DNA of 14,647 nt from Flavobacteriales bacterium CG18_big_fil_WC_8_21_14_2_50_32_9 (GCA_002770955.1 PCUH01000085.1:1-14647); one strand, 5' to 3'; positions 1 through 7,734 are shown, counted from the stretch's first letter. Numbers and translations are program-made. Notes: generated by a model from the letters alone, not told the origin.

Positions 1-1183
1 TGTTTATTTCTGACGGATTGTATTTTTTATCATTGATTTGAATGTTTCTTTTTAATGCTTTTGTGGTATCGTATTCCAATACAATTCCGCAAAAATGTTC
101 GGTTCTGTCCACAATTAATTGATAAGCATCTTTGGCATTTTCAAAGGTAAATTGATGAGAAATTAAGCCTTCCAAATTTATTTTTCCTGCTTCTACCAAT
201 TCGATAAAAGCCTGCATGTTTCTGTTTTCCGTCCAACGCACATAACCAATGGGGTAATCTATTCCTTTTTGTTCGTAATCGTTATCGTAACGACCAGGAC
301 CGTAAGAAGACGACATTCTTAAATCCAATTCTTTGATGTAGAAATTTTTTCTATCAAAACCAGTTGGAACAGCACCAACAATAACCACTTTTGCTTTTTT
401 ACGAGCAATGGCTCCAGCAAAATTTATGGGTTCTAACGAAGTTGTTCCAGCAGTAATGATTACCGCATCGGCACCAAAACCATCCGTCAGCTGACGGATA
501 ATATTTTCAATTCCTTCCAGTGAACTGTTGTATGCATGTTTTACACCTGTTTTTAGTGCTAAAGAAACTTGTTTATCATCAATATCCAACCCAATGGCTT
601 TAACACCTGCAGCAGTTAATAATTGAACCGTTAATTGACCAATTAATCCTAGTCCAATTACCACACAGCTTTCGCCTAAACTCAATTCTGCTTGTCGAAC
701 TCCTTGCATGGCAATGGCTCCAACGGTGGTAAAAGCTGCATTTTTTATAATTTCGGGATGATTTACTTTTACACACAAATTTTTTGACACAACGATAATT
801 TCAGAATGATTCGCTGTTGCACCTCCACAAGCAACAAAATCACCCACTTTAAGGTGTTTAATGTCATCGGCCACTTCAATAACTTCACCAGCACAACTGT
901 AACCTAGAGGATTTGGTGTTTCCAGCTTATTCATTACCATTTGGTACGTTTTCATTACACCGTGTGTTTTGGCAGCAGCAATCACTTTTTTCACTTCTTC
1001 TTGTCGCGATTTTGCTTTACCAATATAACTCAAACGAGCATCTTTTACGGTTTTTCCTTCTGTTCCTGCGCTAATTACTGAGTAATAATTTCGCACCATG
1101 ATTTGCCCTTTTCCCAAAGCAGGAAATGGCACTTCGAGCAATTGCATGTGTCCGTCTTTTAAATTTTGTGTGAGTTGTTCCAT
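1..1183 (-). CDS. Two-domain oxidoreductase (zinc-type alcohol dehydrogenase-like N-terminal half), 3' end outside window
   Basis: This gene starts at ATG 1183 and stays open to the window edge, giving 394 codons without a stop. It reads as a medium-chain dehydrogenase/reductase: a GroES-like N-terminal part (to about residue 140), then a Rossmann fold with GLGLIG at residues 177-182 and an acidic LDID strand end near 199-202 for NAD(P) binding. The stretch SSYGPGRYDNDYEQKG (about 292-307), followed by YVRWTENRN, is very characteristic of the two-domain oxidoreductases found in polysaccharide gene clusters. These carry a Gfo/Idh/MocA domain after about residue 400. The window stops just where that second domain should begin, so its presence is inferred. 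The usual GHE zinc motif is not obvious. The substrate is unknown, probably a nucleotide sugar or a sugar intermediate. It lies downstream of asnB on the same strand, separated by a palindromic repeat. Confidence 0.85.
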   Translation of the reverse strand, partial: MEQLTQNLKDGHMQLLEVPFPALGKGQIMVRNYYSVISAGTEGKTVKDARLSYIGKAKSRQEEVKKVIAAAKTHGVMKTYQMVMNKLETPNPLGYSCAGEVIEVADDIKHLKVGDFVACGGATANHSEIIVVSKNLCVKVNHPEIIKNAAFTTVGAIAMQGVRQAELSLGESCVVIGLGLIGQLTVQLLTAAGVKAIGLDIDDKQVSLALKTGVKHAYNSSLEGIENIIRQLTDGFGADAVIITAGTTSLEPINFAGAIARKKAKVVIVGAVPTGFDRKNFYIKELDLRMSSSYGPGRYDNDYEQKGIDYPIGYVRWTENRNMQAFIELVEAGKINLEGLISHQFTFENAKDAYQLIVDRTEHFCGIVLEYDTTKALKRNIQINDKKYNPSEIN

Positions 1184-1208
1184 GTGTATTCAAAAATTCC
1201 TAATGCTA

Positions 1209-1216
1209 CAAAGGTA
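1209..1216 (-). promoter_or_regulatory. Candidate -7 element of the two-domain oxidoreductase
   Basis: On the minus strand this reads TACCTTTG, an exact match to the Bacteroidota -7 consensus TAnnTTTG. It lies 25 bases before the ATG at 1183, which would give a leader of about 20 bases. I see no TTG at the -33 position, so the promoter may be weak or the match accidental. Confidence 0.4.
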
Positions 1217-1242
1217 AAAAAATTAGTTAGTTGTAGGCGTTT

Positions 1243-1310
1243 CGTCATTGCGAATGAGGAACGAATGAAGCAATCTTATTGATGAGATTGCTTCGTTCCT
1301 CGCAATGACG
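1243..1310. repeat. Imperfect palindromic repeat between asnB and the oxidoreductase gene
   Basis: The right arm (1284-1310) is, as reverse complement, CGTCATTGCGA + GGAACGA + AGCAATCTC. The left arm (1243 to about 1276) has the same blocks but with an extra ATGA after each of the first two. The arms form a long hairpin with two 4-base bulges on one side. Dispersed palindromes built on CATTGCGAGGAACGAAGCAATC occur in many bacterial genomes, including Bacteroidota, so this is probably a copy of such an intergenic element. It starts four bases past the asnB stop and could act as a terminator or as an mRNA-stabilising structure, though no T-run follows. Confidence 0.75.
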
Positions 1311-1313
1311 AGT

Positions 1314-3176
1314 TTAAACGATGTACATTTTATACCATTCCTGGAAAGAAATCAGTGCATAAATCAAGGCAGAATTATCTTCTCTGCCAGATAAATGATT
1401 TTGAATATTTTTTTCGATAGCTTCCATTGCAAATCCATCAATACTGTTCAACAACTCTCTATCGAGTAATTCGTTTATTTTTTGTTCGGAACTAAAAATA
1501 CTTCTCAAAGGCATTCCAAAACCTGCTTTTCTTCTGTTGGTTACGTAATCGGGCAAATCATTTTTAAAAGCATCTGTCAATACAGCTTTTGTTTTTCCAG
1601 TATTGCTTAATTTATAATTTCTAGGAATAGAAAATGCCAATTCAATAATACGATAATCTAAAAAAGGAACTCGACCTTCTACCGAATTTGCCATGGTCAT
1701 TCTATCCAAATAAGAAACATTTTTTTGTAAAAAATTCTCGTATTCAAACGTTTTAAAGCAGTCGAAAGGGTCAGTGCCTTCAGGAAAATAAGTACTTAAA
1801 AATTGAATAGTATTGGCTGTATCACCTTTAAAAACAGAGAGTGAATTCTCGAAATCGCCAACAATGGTATAAATGCCATATTTGTAATTCGGATAATTGT
1901 AATATTTGCCTAATTTGTGTAAATACCGTCTAAATGCTTTAAATTTTCCATTGCCTTGGTCGAGCGAATAAAACGACTTGGCTATTGATTTTGAAAAAGG
2001 CATATTGGACAACCAACTGTCAATCAACGTCATTTGGTGACCAGCATAACCCAAAAACAATTCATCGGCACCCATTCCACTCAAAATTACTTTCGAATGT
2101 TTGGCTGCTTGTTGCGTAATTAAAAAAGACGGAATTTGCGAGCCATCGGCAATTAAATCATCACCAAATTTGATGGTGTTTCTAATTTGTTCTAACGTGG
2201 TGTTGTCGCTCCCAATAGGGATTTCTATCATGTTCAATTTCCACTCGTTAGCCAATTGTTGTGCATACCTAAAATCGGAAGTAGTGCCTTCTTTAATCAA
2301 GTCTTTAGCATCTTTGCTTGCACAATAATGCGTAATGTCTGGTTTATTTTTTAAAAAAGAGGCAATAATAGAAGAATCTAATCCGCCAGATAAAAAAGTG
2401 CCTACTGGAACATCGGCAATCAAACGTTTTTCGGAAGCATCGTGCAACAAATGTTTTACTTCAGTTTGAGCATCCTGATAACTGATGCCTTTATATTTCT
2501 CTTGCTGATTGGATTGCCAATATTTTTTGATTTGAAAAGTTGCCTTATTTAAATCGTATTCTGCAAAATGAGCAGGTTGCAGTCGGTTAATATTTTTAAA
2601 CAAGGTTTCGTTGGCGGGAGAATATTTAAACACAAAGTATTTTTGGAGGTTTTCGGTAGCCAATTCGGCTTTTACTCCTGCTTTTAAAATCGATTTGATT
2701 TCTGACCCAAAAATTAACGCCTCGTTTTGATAAGAAAAATACAAGGGTTTTACTCCTGCCCGATCTCTAATTAAAAACAATTTGTTTTGGTTTTCATCTA
2801 AAATCGCTATGGCAAAATCGCCATTTAACAAATTGATAAACGAAATGCCCTTTTGCTGATACAGTTTTAAAATAACTTCGGTATCGGTGTTGGAAATAAA
2901 GGTTTCTGCTTTTAAATATTGCTCTTTTAACTCTAAATAATTGTAGATTTCACCATTAAAAACTACGTGAATTTTTTGGTCGGCAGAAACAAAAGGTTGG
3001 TTTCCTTTTTCGGATAAATCCAAGATACTTAAACGAGTATGCCCTAAACCAATGTATTTGTTGTTGATGTTGGTTTCGTATTTTCCTTGTGCATCTGGAC
3101 CACGATGTTTTAATGAAAAAAGCATTTCATCGAGTGGCAACTTTTGGTTCGTTATGTATCCTGTAATTCCGCACAT
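1314..3176 (-). CDS. asnB: Asparagine synthetase (glutamine-hydrolysing), AsnB type
   Basis: This enzyme uses glutamine and ATP to amidate aspartate in the cytoplasm. The start is set at ATG 3176 (620 residues), because the glutaminase nucleophile must be Cys2 of the mature chain and the protein then begins MCGITGYI. A reading frame 22 codons longer exists (ATG 3242), but it would bury that cysteine. The N-terminal glutaminase domain shows HRGPD (about 24-28) and NGEIYN (about 74-79). The synthetase domain shows the ATP pyrophosphatase loop SGGLDSS (about 263-269), then LSGMGADELFLGY and, near the C-terminus, the EGRVPFLD block. The length fits the AsnB family often found in surface-polysaccharide loci, where the real acceptor is sometimes not free aspartate. 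The two-domain oxidoreductase downstream on the same strand supports that setting. Confidence 0.93.
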   Translation of the reverse strand: MCGITGYITNQKLPLDEMLFSLKHRGPDAQGKYETNINNKYIGLGHTRLSILDLSEKGNQPFVSADQKIHVVFNGEIYNYLELKEQYLKAETFISNTDTEVILKLYQQKGISFINLLNGDFAIAILDENQNKLFLIRDRAGVKPLYFSYQNEALIFGSEIKSILKAGVKAELATENLQKYFVFKYSPANETLFKNINRLQPAHFAEYDLNKATFQIKKYWQSNQQEKYKGISYQDAQTEVKHLLHDASEKRLIADVPVGTFLSGGLDSSIIASFLKNKPDITHYCASKDAKDLIKEGTTSDFRYAQQLANEWKLNMIEIPIGSDNTTLEQIRNTIKFGDDLIADGSQIPSFLITQQAAKHSKVILSGMGADELFLGYAGHQMTLIDSWLSNMPFSKSIAKSFYSLDQGNGKFKAFRRYLHKLGKYYNYPNYKYGIYTIVGDFENSLSVFKGDTANTIQFLSTYFPEGTDPFDCFKTFEYENFLQKNVSYLDRMTMANSVEGRVPFLDYRIIELAFSIPRNYKLSNTGKTKAVLTDAFKNDLPDYVTNRRKAGFGMPLRSIFSSEQKINELLDRELLNSIDGFAMEAIEKNIQNHLSGREDNSALIYALISFQEWYKMYIV

Positions 3177-3181
3177 GGAAG

Positions 3182-3189
3182 CAAAGGTA
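3182..3189 (-). promoter_or_regulatory. Candidate -7 element of asnB, very close to the start codon
   Basis: On the minus strand this is TACCTTTG, matching TAnnTTTG. Only five bases separate it from the ATG at 3176, so transcription would start at or very near the start codon and the mRNA would be nearly leaderless. No TTG is seen 20 bases upstream. This weakens the call. Confidence 0.35.
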
Positions 3190-3208
3190 AAAGAAATAGT
3201 TTTATAAG

Positions 3209-3239
3209 TTGGCTTTATTAAAAAAATAGGGTACTTTAG
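3209..3239 (+). promoter_or_regulatory. Candidate promoter of the M2 peptidase gene
   Basis: TTG at 3209-3211 is followed after 20 bases by TACTTTAG (3232-3239), which differs from TAnnTTTG at one consensus position. The spacing equals that of the two better promoters near 8110 and 8420. The ATG at 3261 follows 21 bases later. The element lies in the short divergent region shared with asnB. Confidence 0.45.
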
Positions 3240-3260
3240 CAATAATATATCTAATTTTTT

Positions 3261-5081
3261 ATGAAAAAATCGTTTTATTTAGGGATTGTCTTAACTTCCT
3301 TGCTTTTCAGTTGTGCTAACGAAAATGAAAAAACAACTGCTGATAACCAACAAAATGCTGAAGCTCAAGTTTTTCTTGATAACTACACAAAGGAATATCA
3401 AAAATTATATTACGCCTCTAGTGAAGCTGAATGGAAATCGAATACCTACATCAAAGAAGGCGATACCTTAACTGGTTATGAAACACGGGTAGCAAATGAG
3501 GCTTTTGCAACGTTTACTGGAAGTGAATTTAACATTAACGAAGCCAAAAAATTCTTGTCTAAAAAAGAATCATTAAATAGTATTCAAATTAAACAGTTGG
3601 AAACTATTTTATATGCTGCTGCTAACAATCCTGCTATTGTTAAGGATGTGGTAAAAGAGCGTATTAAAGCCGAAACAGCTCAAAACGATAAAATGTTTGG
3701 TTTTACTTTTCGTATTGATAATAAAGAGGTTACTCCAAACGATATTGACAAAATAATGGGAGAAGAAACCAATGTTGTTAAACGCCAGAAAGCATGGGAA
3801 GCGAGTAAAGAAGTGGGAAAAGAATTAAAACAAGGCTTGAGCAATTTACAACAACTAAGAAACAAAACCGTTCAGGCATTGGGTTACGATGACTACTTTG
3901 CTTATCAAGTTTCTGAATATGGAATGACGGTTGATGAGATGCGAAAAACTACTCAACAAATGGTAAAAGATGTTTGGCCTTTGTACAGAGAATTACATAC
4001 GTATGCCCGATATACGTTGGCAAAAAAATACAACGTGCCAGTACCTGAAATGTTGCCAGCTCACTGGTTACCAAACAAATGGGGACAAGATTGGAGTGGA
4101 TTGGTAAATGTTGAAGGTATTGATTTGGATAAGGTAATTAAAGAAAAAGGAGCTGAATGGATTGTTAAAACAGGAGAGGATTTTTACGTGAGTTTAGGGT
4201 TTAACAAACTACCTCAAACATTTTACGAAAAATCAAGTTTATACCCTGTAACTGAAAGTGATGATTTTAAGAAAAATACACACGCTTCGGCATGGCATTT
4301 AAATCTAGACAAAGATGTCCGTTCGTTAATGAGTATAGTTCCGAATACCGAATGGTACGAAACCACTTTACACGAATTGGGGCATATTTACTATTACCAA
4401 ACTTATACCAACAAAGATGTTCCACCTTTATTGAGAGCCGGAGCAAATAGAGGCTATCATGAGGCAATGGGTTCGTTAATGGGATTAGCAGCCATGCAAA
4501 AACCTTTTTTACAAGAATTAGGTTTATTGGATAAAGATGTAAAAACTGACGAAACTCAAACCTTATTAAAAGAGGCATTAAACTATGTGGTGTTTTTGCC
4601 TTTTTCGGCAGGTGTAATGACCGAATTTGAATATGAACTGTACGGTAATAACCTCAGCCCTGAGGCCTATAATACGAAATGGTGGGAATTAACAAAACAA
4701 TATCAAGGCATTGTGCCACCAACCGAAAGAGGAGCTGAATATTGCGATGCTGCATCGAAAACACATATTAACAACGATGCTGCTCAATATTACGATTATG
4801 CTATTTCATACGTGTTGTTGTTCCAATTTCACGACCATATTGCAAAACAAATTTTGAAACAAGACCCTCATGCGACCAATTATTATGGAAGCAAAGCAAC
4901 AGGAGCATTTTTACAATCTTTAATGTATTCAGGTAGCTCTAAGGATTGGAGAGCGTTGATGAAGGAAAAACTAGGTTCGGACATGAGTGCTAAACCCATG
5001 TTGGAATACTTTGAGCCTTTAATGCAATACCTTAAAAAAGAAAACGAAGGAAGAACTCATACGCTTCCTGAAAGTTTGTAG
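3261..5081 (+). CDS. M2-family metallopeptidase (peptidyl-dipeptidase A / ACE-like), lipoprotein
   Basis: This is a 606-residue zinc peptidase related to angiotensin-converting enzyme, which removes C-terminal dipeptides. The N-terminus has a lipoprotein signal with lipobox LLFSC (Cys18), so the protein is probably anchored on the periplasmic or outer face of the envelope. The catalytic core is HELGH at residues 371-375 (zinc ligands H371 and H375, catalytic E372), followed by LLRAGANRGYHEAMGS with the third zinc ligand E401. Both match the M2 pattern. The upstream block PAHWLPNKWGQDW (about 266-278) corresponds to the conserved LPAHLLGNMW region of ACE. Length is normal for a single-domain M2 enzyme. 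The gene stands alone between divergent asnB and the helicase gene; I see nothing linking its function to either. The natural substrate is unknown, probably periplasmic peptides. Confidence 0.92.
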   Translation: MKKSFYLGIVLTSLLFSCANENEKTTADNQQNAEAQVFLDNYTKEYQKLYYASSEAEWKSNTYIKEGDTLTGYETRVANEAFATFTGSEFNINEAKKFLSKKESLNSIQIKQLETILYAAANNPAIVKDVVKERIKAETAQNDKMFGFTFRIDNKEVTPNDIDKIMGEETNVVKRQKAWEASKEVGKELKQGLSNLQQLRNKTVQALGYDDYFAYQVSEYGMTVDEMRKTTQQMVKDVWPLYRELHTYARYTLAKKYNVPVPEMLPAHWLPNKWGQDWSGLVNVEGIDLDKVIKEKGAEWIVKTGEDFYVSLGFNKLPQTFYEKSSLYPVTESDDFKKNTHASAWHLNLDKDVRSLMSIVPNTEWYETTLHELGHIYYYQTYTNKDVPPLLRAGANRGYHEAMGSLMGLAAMQKPFLQELGLLDKDVKTDETQTLLKEALNYVVFLPFSAGVMTEFEYELYGNNLSPEAYNTKWWELTKQYQGIVPPTERGAEYCDAASKTHINNDAAQYYDYAISYVLLFQFHDHIAKQILKQDPHATNYYGSKATGAFLQSLMYSGSSKDWRALMKEKLGSDMSAKPMLEYFEPLMQYLKKENEGRTHTLPESL

Positions 5082-5191
5082 CTGTAATTTTTTGTTGGTA
5101 ATGTGTTCAAAATAATTACTAGAAGGGTTCTAAAAAAAATCAAACAATTAGTTTTTAAATTTTTTTATTAGTCGAGTATTACTAAATCGGG

Positions 5192-5269
5192 ATTAACCGC
5201 TTTACTTCCCACAGCCCTTCGCACATTCATACAATTCGCTTCGCTTTTGCATGAATAAAGCGGGTTAAT
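5192..5269. repeat. Imperfect inverted repeat in the peptidase-helicase gap
   Basis: ATTAACCGCTTTA (5192-5204) pairs with TAAAGCGGGTTAAT (5256-5269) with one bulged base. Inside, ATTCAT (5225-5230) pairs with ATGAAT (5251-5256), and the interior contains CTTCGCA and GCTTCGCTT. The patch has more G+C than the flanking DNA. It may be an intergenic palindromic repeat or a transcript-end structure for the peptidase gene; there is no T-run directly after it. Confidence 0.45.
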
Positions 5270-5273
5270 ACTA

Positions 5274-5304
5274 TTAGCATAAGTACAAAACTTTAGTATC
5301 TTTG
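5274..5304 (+). promoter_or_regulatory. Candidate promoter of the DEAD-box helicase gene
   Basis: TATCTTTG (5297-5304) is a full match to TAnnTTTG. TTA sits 20 bases upstream (5274-5276) in place of TTG. The start codon at 5324 follows 19 bases after the -7 box, giving a leader of roughly 13 bases. Confidence 0.55.
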
Positions 5305-5323
5305 GTATCTTTTATAGATTACA

Positions 5324-6535
5324 ATGACATTTTCCGACTTTAATTTTGAAGAGCAAGTAAACCAAGCACTTGATGCTATGGGATTTTCTACTCCAACCCC
5401 TATACAACAACAAGCTATCCCCGCCATTATGGAGAACAAAGATTTAATTGCTTGTGCTCAAACAGGAACGGGAAAAACAGCCGCTTTTGTGCTTCCTATT
5501 TTAAACAACATTTGTAAAAATAGATCCACAGGAAAAGTAAATACGTTAGTTATAGTGCCTACAAGAGAACTGGCTATGCAAATTGACCAACAAATTGAAG
5601 GGTTTAGCTATTTCACAAACGCAACTTCTATTGCTATTTATGGTGGTGGTGATGGAAAAACTTTTGATGCAGAAAAAAAAGCATTGATGACTGGTGCTGA
5701 CATCGTAATTTGTACGCCAGGAAGACTTATTTCCCACCTCAATATGGGTTATTTTGATACATCAGGCATTAAACACTTTATTTTAGATGAAGCAGACAGA
5801 ATGTTAGACATGGGTTTTAATGAAGACATTACCATGATTGCTGAAAAACTACCAAAACAACGGCAAAACTTACTTTTTTCGGCAACCATGCCCCCTAAAA
5901 TCAGGCAGCTTTCAAACATGTTACTAAAAGATCCTATAACCATAAACATTGCCATTGCTAAACCTAACGCAGGAATTTTACAAGCCGCTTACTTAGTTCA
6001 TAATCATCAAAAAATAGAATTAATAAAGCATCTTTTAAAAGGAAAAGACCACGACCACATTCTTATTTTTTCCTCTAAAAAAGTATATGTAAAAGAAATT
6101 ACAAGAACCCTTAATAAAGAAGGGCTTCCTGCAAAAGCAATTCATTCCGACCTTACACAAGACGAGCGAGAACAAGTGTTGTTAGATTTTAAAAACAAAA
6201 AAGCTAAAATTTTGGTGGCAACCGATATTCTTTCCCGAGGAATTGACATTAAAGGCATCAACTTAGTGATAAACTATGATATTCCTTCCGATGCAGAAGA
6301 TTATGTGCATCGAATTGGACGTACCGCTCGTGGCGATAATACAGGTGTTGCTCTTACCTTTATTAATGCTGATGATTGTTATAATTTCTCAAAAATTGAA
6401 ACCTTAATAGGTAATGAAGTTAAAAAACTTTCTTTGCCAGATGGGTTTGACCCTGGTCCAGCTTATGATACCAAACCCCGAAAACATGGTTTTCAAAAGA
6501 AACGGTTTGTGCATAAAAAAAGAAATATGAATTAG
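5324..6535 (+). CDS. DEAD-box ATP-dependent RNA helicase (RhlE-like)
   Basis: This cytoplasmic RNA helicase probably acts in RNA remodelling, ribosome assembly or cold adaptation. All core motifs are present in order: Q motif FSTPTPIQQQAIP (about 21-33), Walker A AQTGTGKT (45-52), PTRELA (79-84), TPGR (131-134), DEAD (155-158), SAT (186-188), ATDILSRGIDI (299-309) and HRIGRTAR (329-336). After the second RecA domain comes a short basic tail rich in Lys and Arg, typical of RhlE-type proteins and probably used for RNA binding. At 403 residues it is near the minimal helicase core, shorter than most family members with long C-terminal extensions. ATG 5324 puts the Q motif at the usual distance from the N-terminus and is preceded by a good -7 box. 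Assignment to a specific subfamily (RhlE, SrmB, CshA) cannot be settled by eye. Confidence 0.93.
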   Translation: MTFSDFNFEEQVNQALDAMGFSTPTPIQQQAIPAIMENKDLIACAQTGTGKTAAFVLPILNNICKNRSTGKVNTLVIVPTRELAMQIDQQIEGFSYFTNATSIAIYGGGDGKTFDAEKKALMTGADIVICTPGRLISHLNMGYFDTSGIKHFILDEADRMLDMGFNEDITMIAEKLPKQRQNLLFSATMPPKIRQLSNMLLKDPITINIAIAKPNAGILQAAYLVHNHQKIELIKHLLKGKDHDHILIFSSKKVYVKEITRTLNKEGLPAKAIHSDLTQDEREQVLLDFKNKKAKILVATDILSRGIDIKGINLVINYDIPSDAEDYVHRIGRTARGDNTGVALTFINADDCYNFSKIETLIGNEVKKLSLPDGFDPGPAYDTKPRKHGFQKKRFVHKKRNMN

Positions 6536-6619
6536 AAGCGTTTAGCACGAATTTTGTATAATGATGAACCTCTTTCTGAAAAAGTAAATATTAACTAGTT
6601 TAAATAAAAAAATAAGATT

Positions 6620-6970
6620 ATGAGCAAAAAAATTATCCTTCCATTAGTAATGTTCTTTGCACTTGCTTTTAGCAGCAATGTTGTTTTCGGACAAAAAATT
6701 TTTAAAGTAAAATATGAATCTCAGGCAGATATAAAAGTGTATGTGGTTGATTACGAATCGCAATGCGATTTAAAAGTGTATCACGTAAAATATGAAAGCC
6801 AAGCCAGCAAAGATGGACTTTGGTTTGCTGTAAAGTATGAAAGCCAGGCAGATAAAAAAGTTTATTTTGTTGATTATGAGTCTCAAGCTGATTTAAAAAT
6901 CTATTATGTAGATTACGAATCACAAGCGGGTTGGAAAAACAAATCTAAAGCTCATTTGTTGAAGTTTTAA
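6620..6970 (+). CDS. Small secreted six-repeat protein, DUF6150 family
   Basis: This is a 116-residue protein with a signal peptide ending near VVFGQ (residues 21-25). The rest is almost entirely a tandem repeat of about 12 residues built on YESQAD-x-KVYxV; YESQ occurs six times. Repeat 2 has YESQC instead of YESQA, the only cysteine in the mature part. Repeat 3 carries a short insertion (SKDGLW). The C-terminal cap is AGWKNKSKAHLLKF. I recognise the pattern as DUF6150, a family seen in Bacteroidota with no known function. Alternating aromatic, hydrophobic and polar positions suggest short beta strands in a solenoid or sheet exported to the periplasm or outside. The gene lies 84 bases after the helicase; a promoter in that gap is not clear. 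It faces the MarR gene tail to tail. Confidence 0.85.
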   Translation: MSKKIILPLVMFFALAFSSNVVFGQKIFKVKYESQADIKVYVVDYESQCDLKVYHVKYESQASKDGLWFAVKYESQADKKVYFVDYESQADLKIYYVDYESQAGWKNKSKAHLLKF

Positions 6971-6983
6971 CGATTGAGGCTAA

Positions 6984-7079
6984 AAGAAGTTGGCGATTTC
7001 GAAGCACTAAACTGTCTGCCAGCACTGAACTTGATACGAAGCACAAAGTTTCATTTAACCACTGAACCGCCAATTTCTT
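6984..7079. repeat. Structured repeat patch at a convergent gene junction
   Basis: AAGAAGTTGGCG (6984-6995) pairs with CGCCAATTTCTT (7068-7079), twelve positions with one G-T wobble. Between the arms a short motif recurs three times: CACTAAACTG (7005-7014), CACTGAACTT (7023-7032) and CACTGAACCG (7060-7069). The patch has more G+C than nearby intergenic DNA. It lies between the stop of the DUF6150 gene (6970) and the stop of marR (7109), so it could serve as a two-way transcript end. It may also be a dispersed intergenic repeat; only a genome search could tell. Confidence 0.5.
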
Positions 7080-7108
7080 GTAGGTGCTGTTACCTGCTGG
7101 TGTTACTG

Positions 7109-7726
7109 TCATACCGTTTGTTTTAGCTTGTGTTCTGCACAGTCAATTCGTAATTCTGTGTCCGCAAGTTTAGTGTTTAGAAGTCCGCAAAAGTGTTCTT
7201 GTCCGTTTTTGCTTGCCTTGTAAAAATGACACGTAAAACACATTCTTTGTATGGTTATAATACCAGCTTTATTCAAGTGATGAATAATATCTAATAAACT
7301 TAACAAAAGGTTTTCTTTGTCGGATGAATGTAGTTTGTCGATAGGAACTTGTATTTGTTTAGCAAATAAAGATGTCTGTTCGGCAATGGTTTTCCCTTTT
7401 TTAGTTAGGTTAATGATGTAGCTTCTTGTGTCGTGTTGCTCGTATTCTTTTTTGATTAATTGTTTTTGTTCAAGAGTTTTAATGGTGTCGCTGATGGTTG
7501 CCTTTGTCATATTAAACTCGTCAGCCAAATAACTCACTTTTCTTTTTTGGTCAGCGTGATGTAATAAAAAAATAAGCACCTGAACTTGAATTGGGCTTAA
7601 TGAGAATTCTTTACTTTCATTCCAAAGTAAAACCCTAAAAGCTTGTGACACTCTTTCCAAAGAAGCAACAATTTTGCTTTCAATACTTGAATTTTGATGT
7701 GCTAAATCAAACGCTGATTTTTCCAT
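7109..7726 (-). CDS. MarR-family repressor with a four-cysteine C-terminal tail
   Basis: This is a 205-residue winged-helix regulator. ATG 7726 is preferred over TTG 7744, because it lies eight bases past the DUF2024 stop codon and matches a normal MarR N-terminus. The DNA-binding part spans about residues 40-110: KVSYLADEFNMTKATISDTI (helix-turn-helix, recognition helix from TKATIS) followed by the wing YEQHDTRSYIINLT. A long helix near 125-155 fits the dimer interface. The unusual part is the tail with C163-x2-C166-x13-C180-x15-C196, plus His167 and His178. It could bind a metal or iron-sulphur cluster or act as a thiol switch; this is inference. The gene is last in a unit with DUF2024. Matching inverted repeats in the unit's promoter and in the thioredoxin-like promoter suggest it controls itself and that gene. 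Confidence 0.88.
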   Translation of the reverse strand: MEKSAFDLAHQNSSIESKIVASLERVSQAFRVLLWNESKEFSLSPIQVQVLIFLLHHADQKRKVSYLADEFNMTKATISDTIKTLEQKQLIKKEYEQHDTRSYIINLTKKGKTIAEQTSLFAKQIQVPIDKLHSSDKENLLLSLLDIIHHLNKAGIITIQRMCFTCHFYKASKNGQEHFCGLLNTKLADTELRIDCAEHKLKQTV

Positions 7727-7734
7727 ATTAAAAT

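Noticed and set aside
2101..2328. Short reading frames inside asnB, the M2 gene, the helicase, dsbD and other genes on the opposite strand or in another frame
   Set aside because: They lie wholly within well-supported genes, have no recognisable domains or starts, and are shadows of the true reading frames.
3177..3242. Longer asnB start at ATG 3242
   Set aside because: It would add 22 residues before MCGITGYI, and the glutaminase needs Cys at position 2 after Met removal. The extension also overlaps the divergent promoter region.
6620..6970. Tandem repeats in the DUF6150 gene as a CRISPR or minisatellite array
   Set aside because: The repeats are coding, diverged at the DNA level and keep the reading frame, so they are protein repeats.
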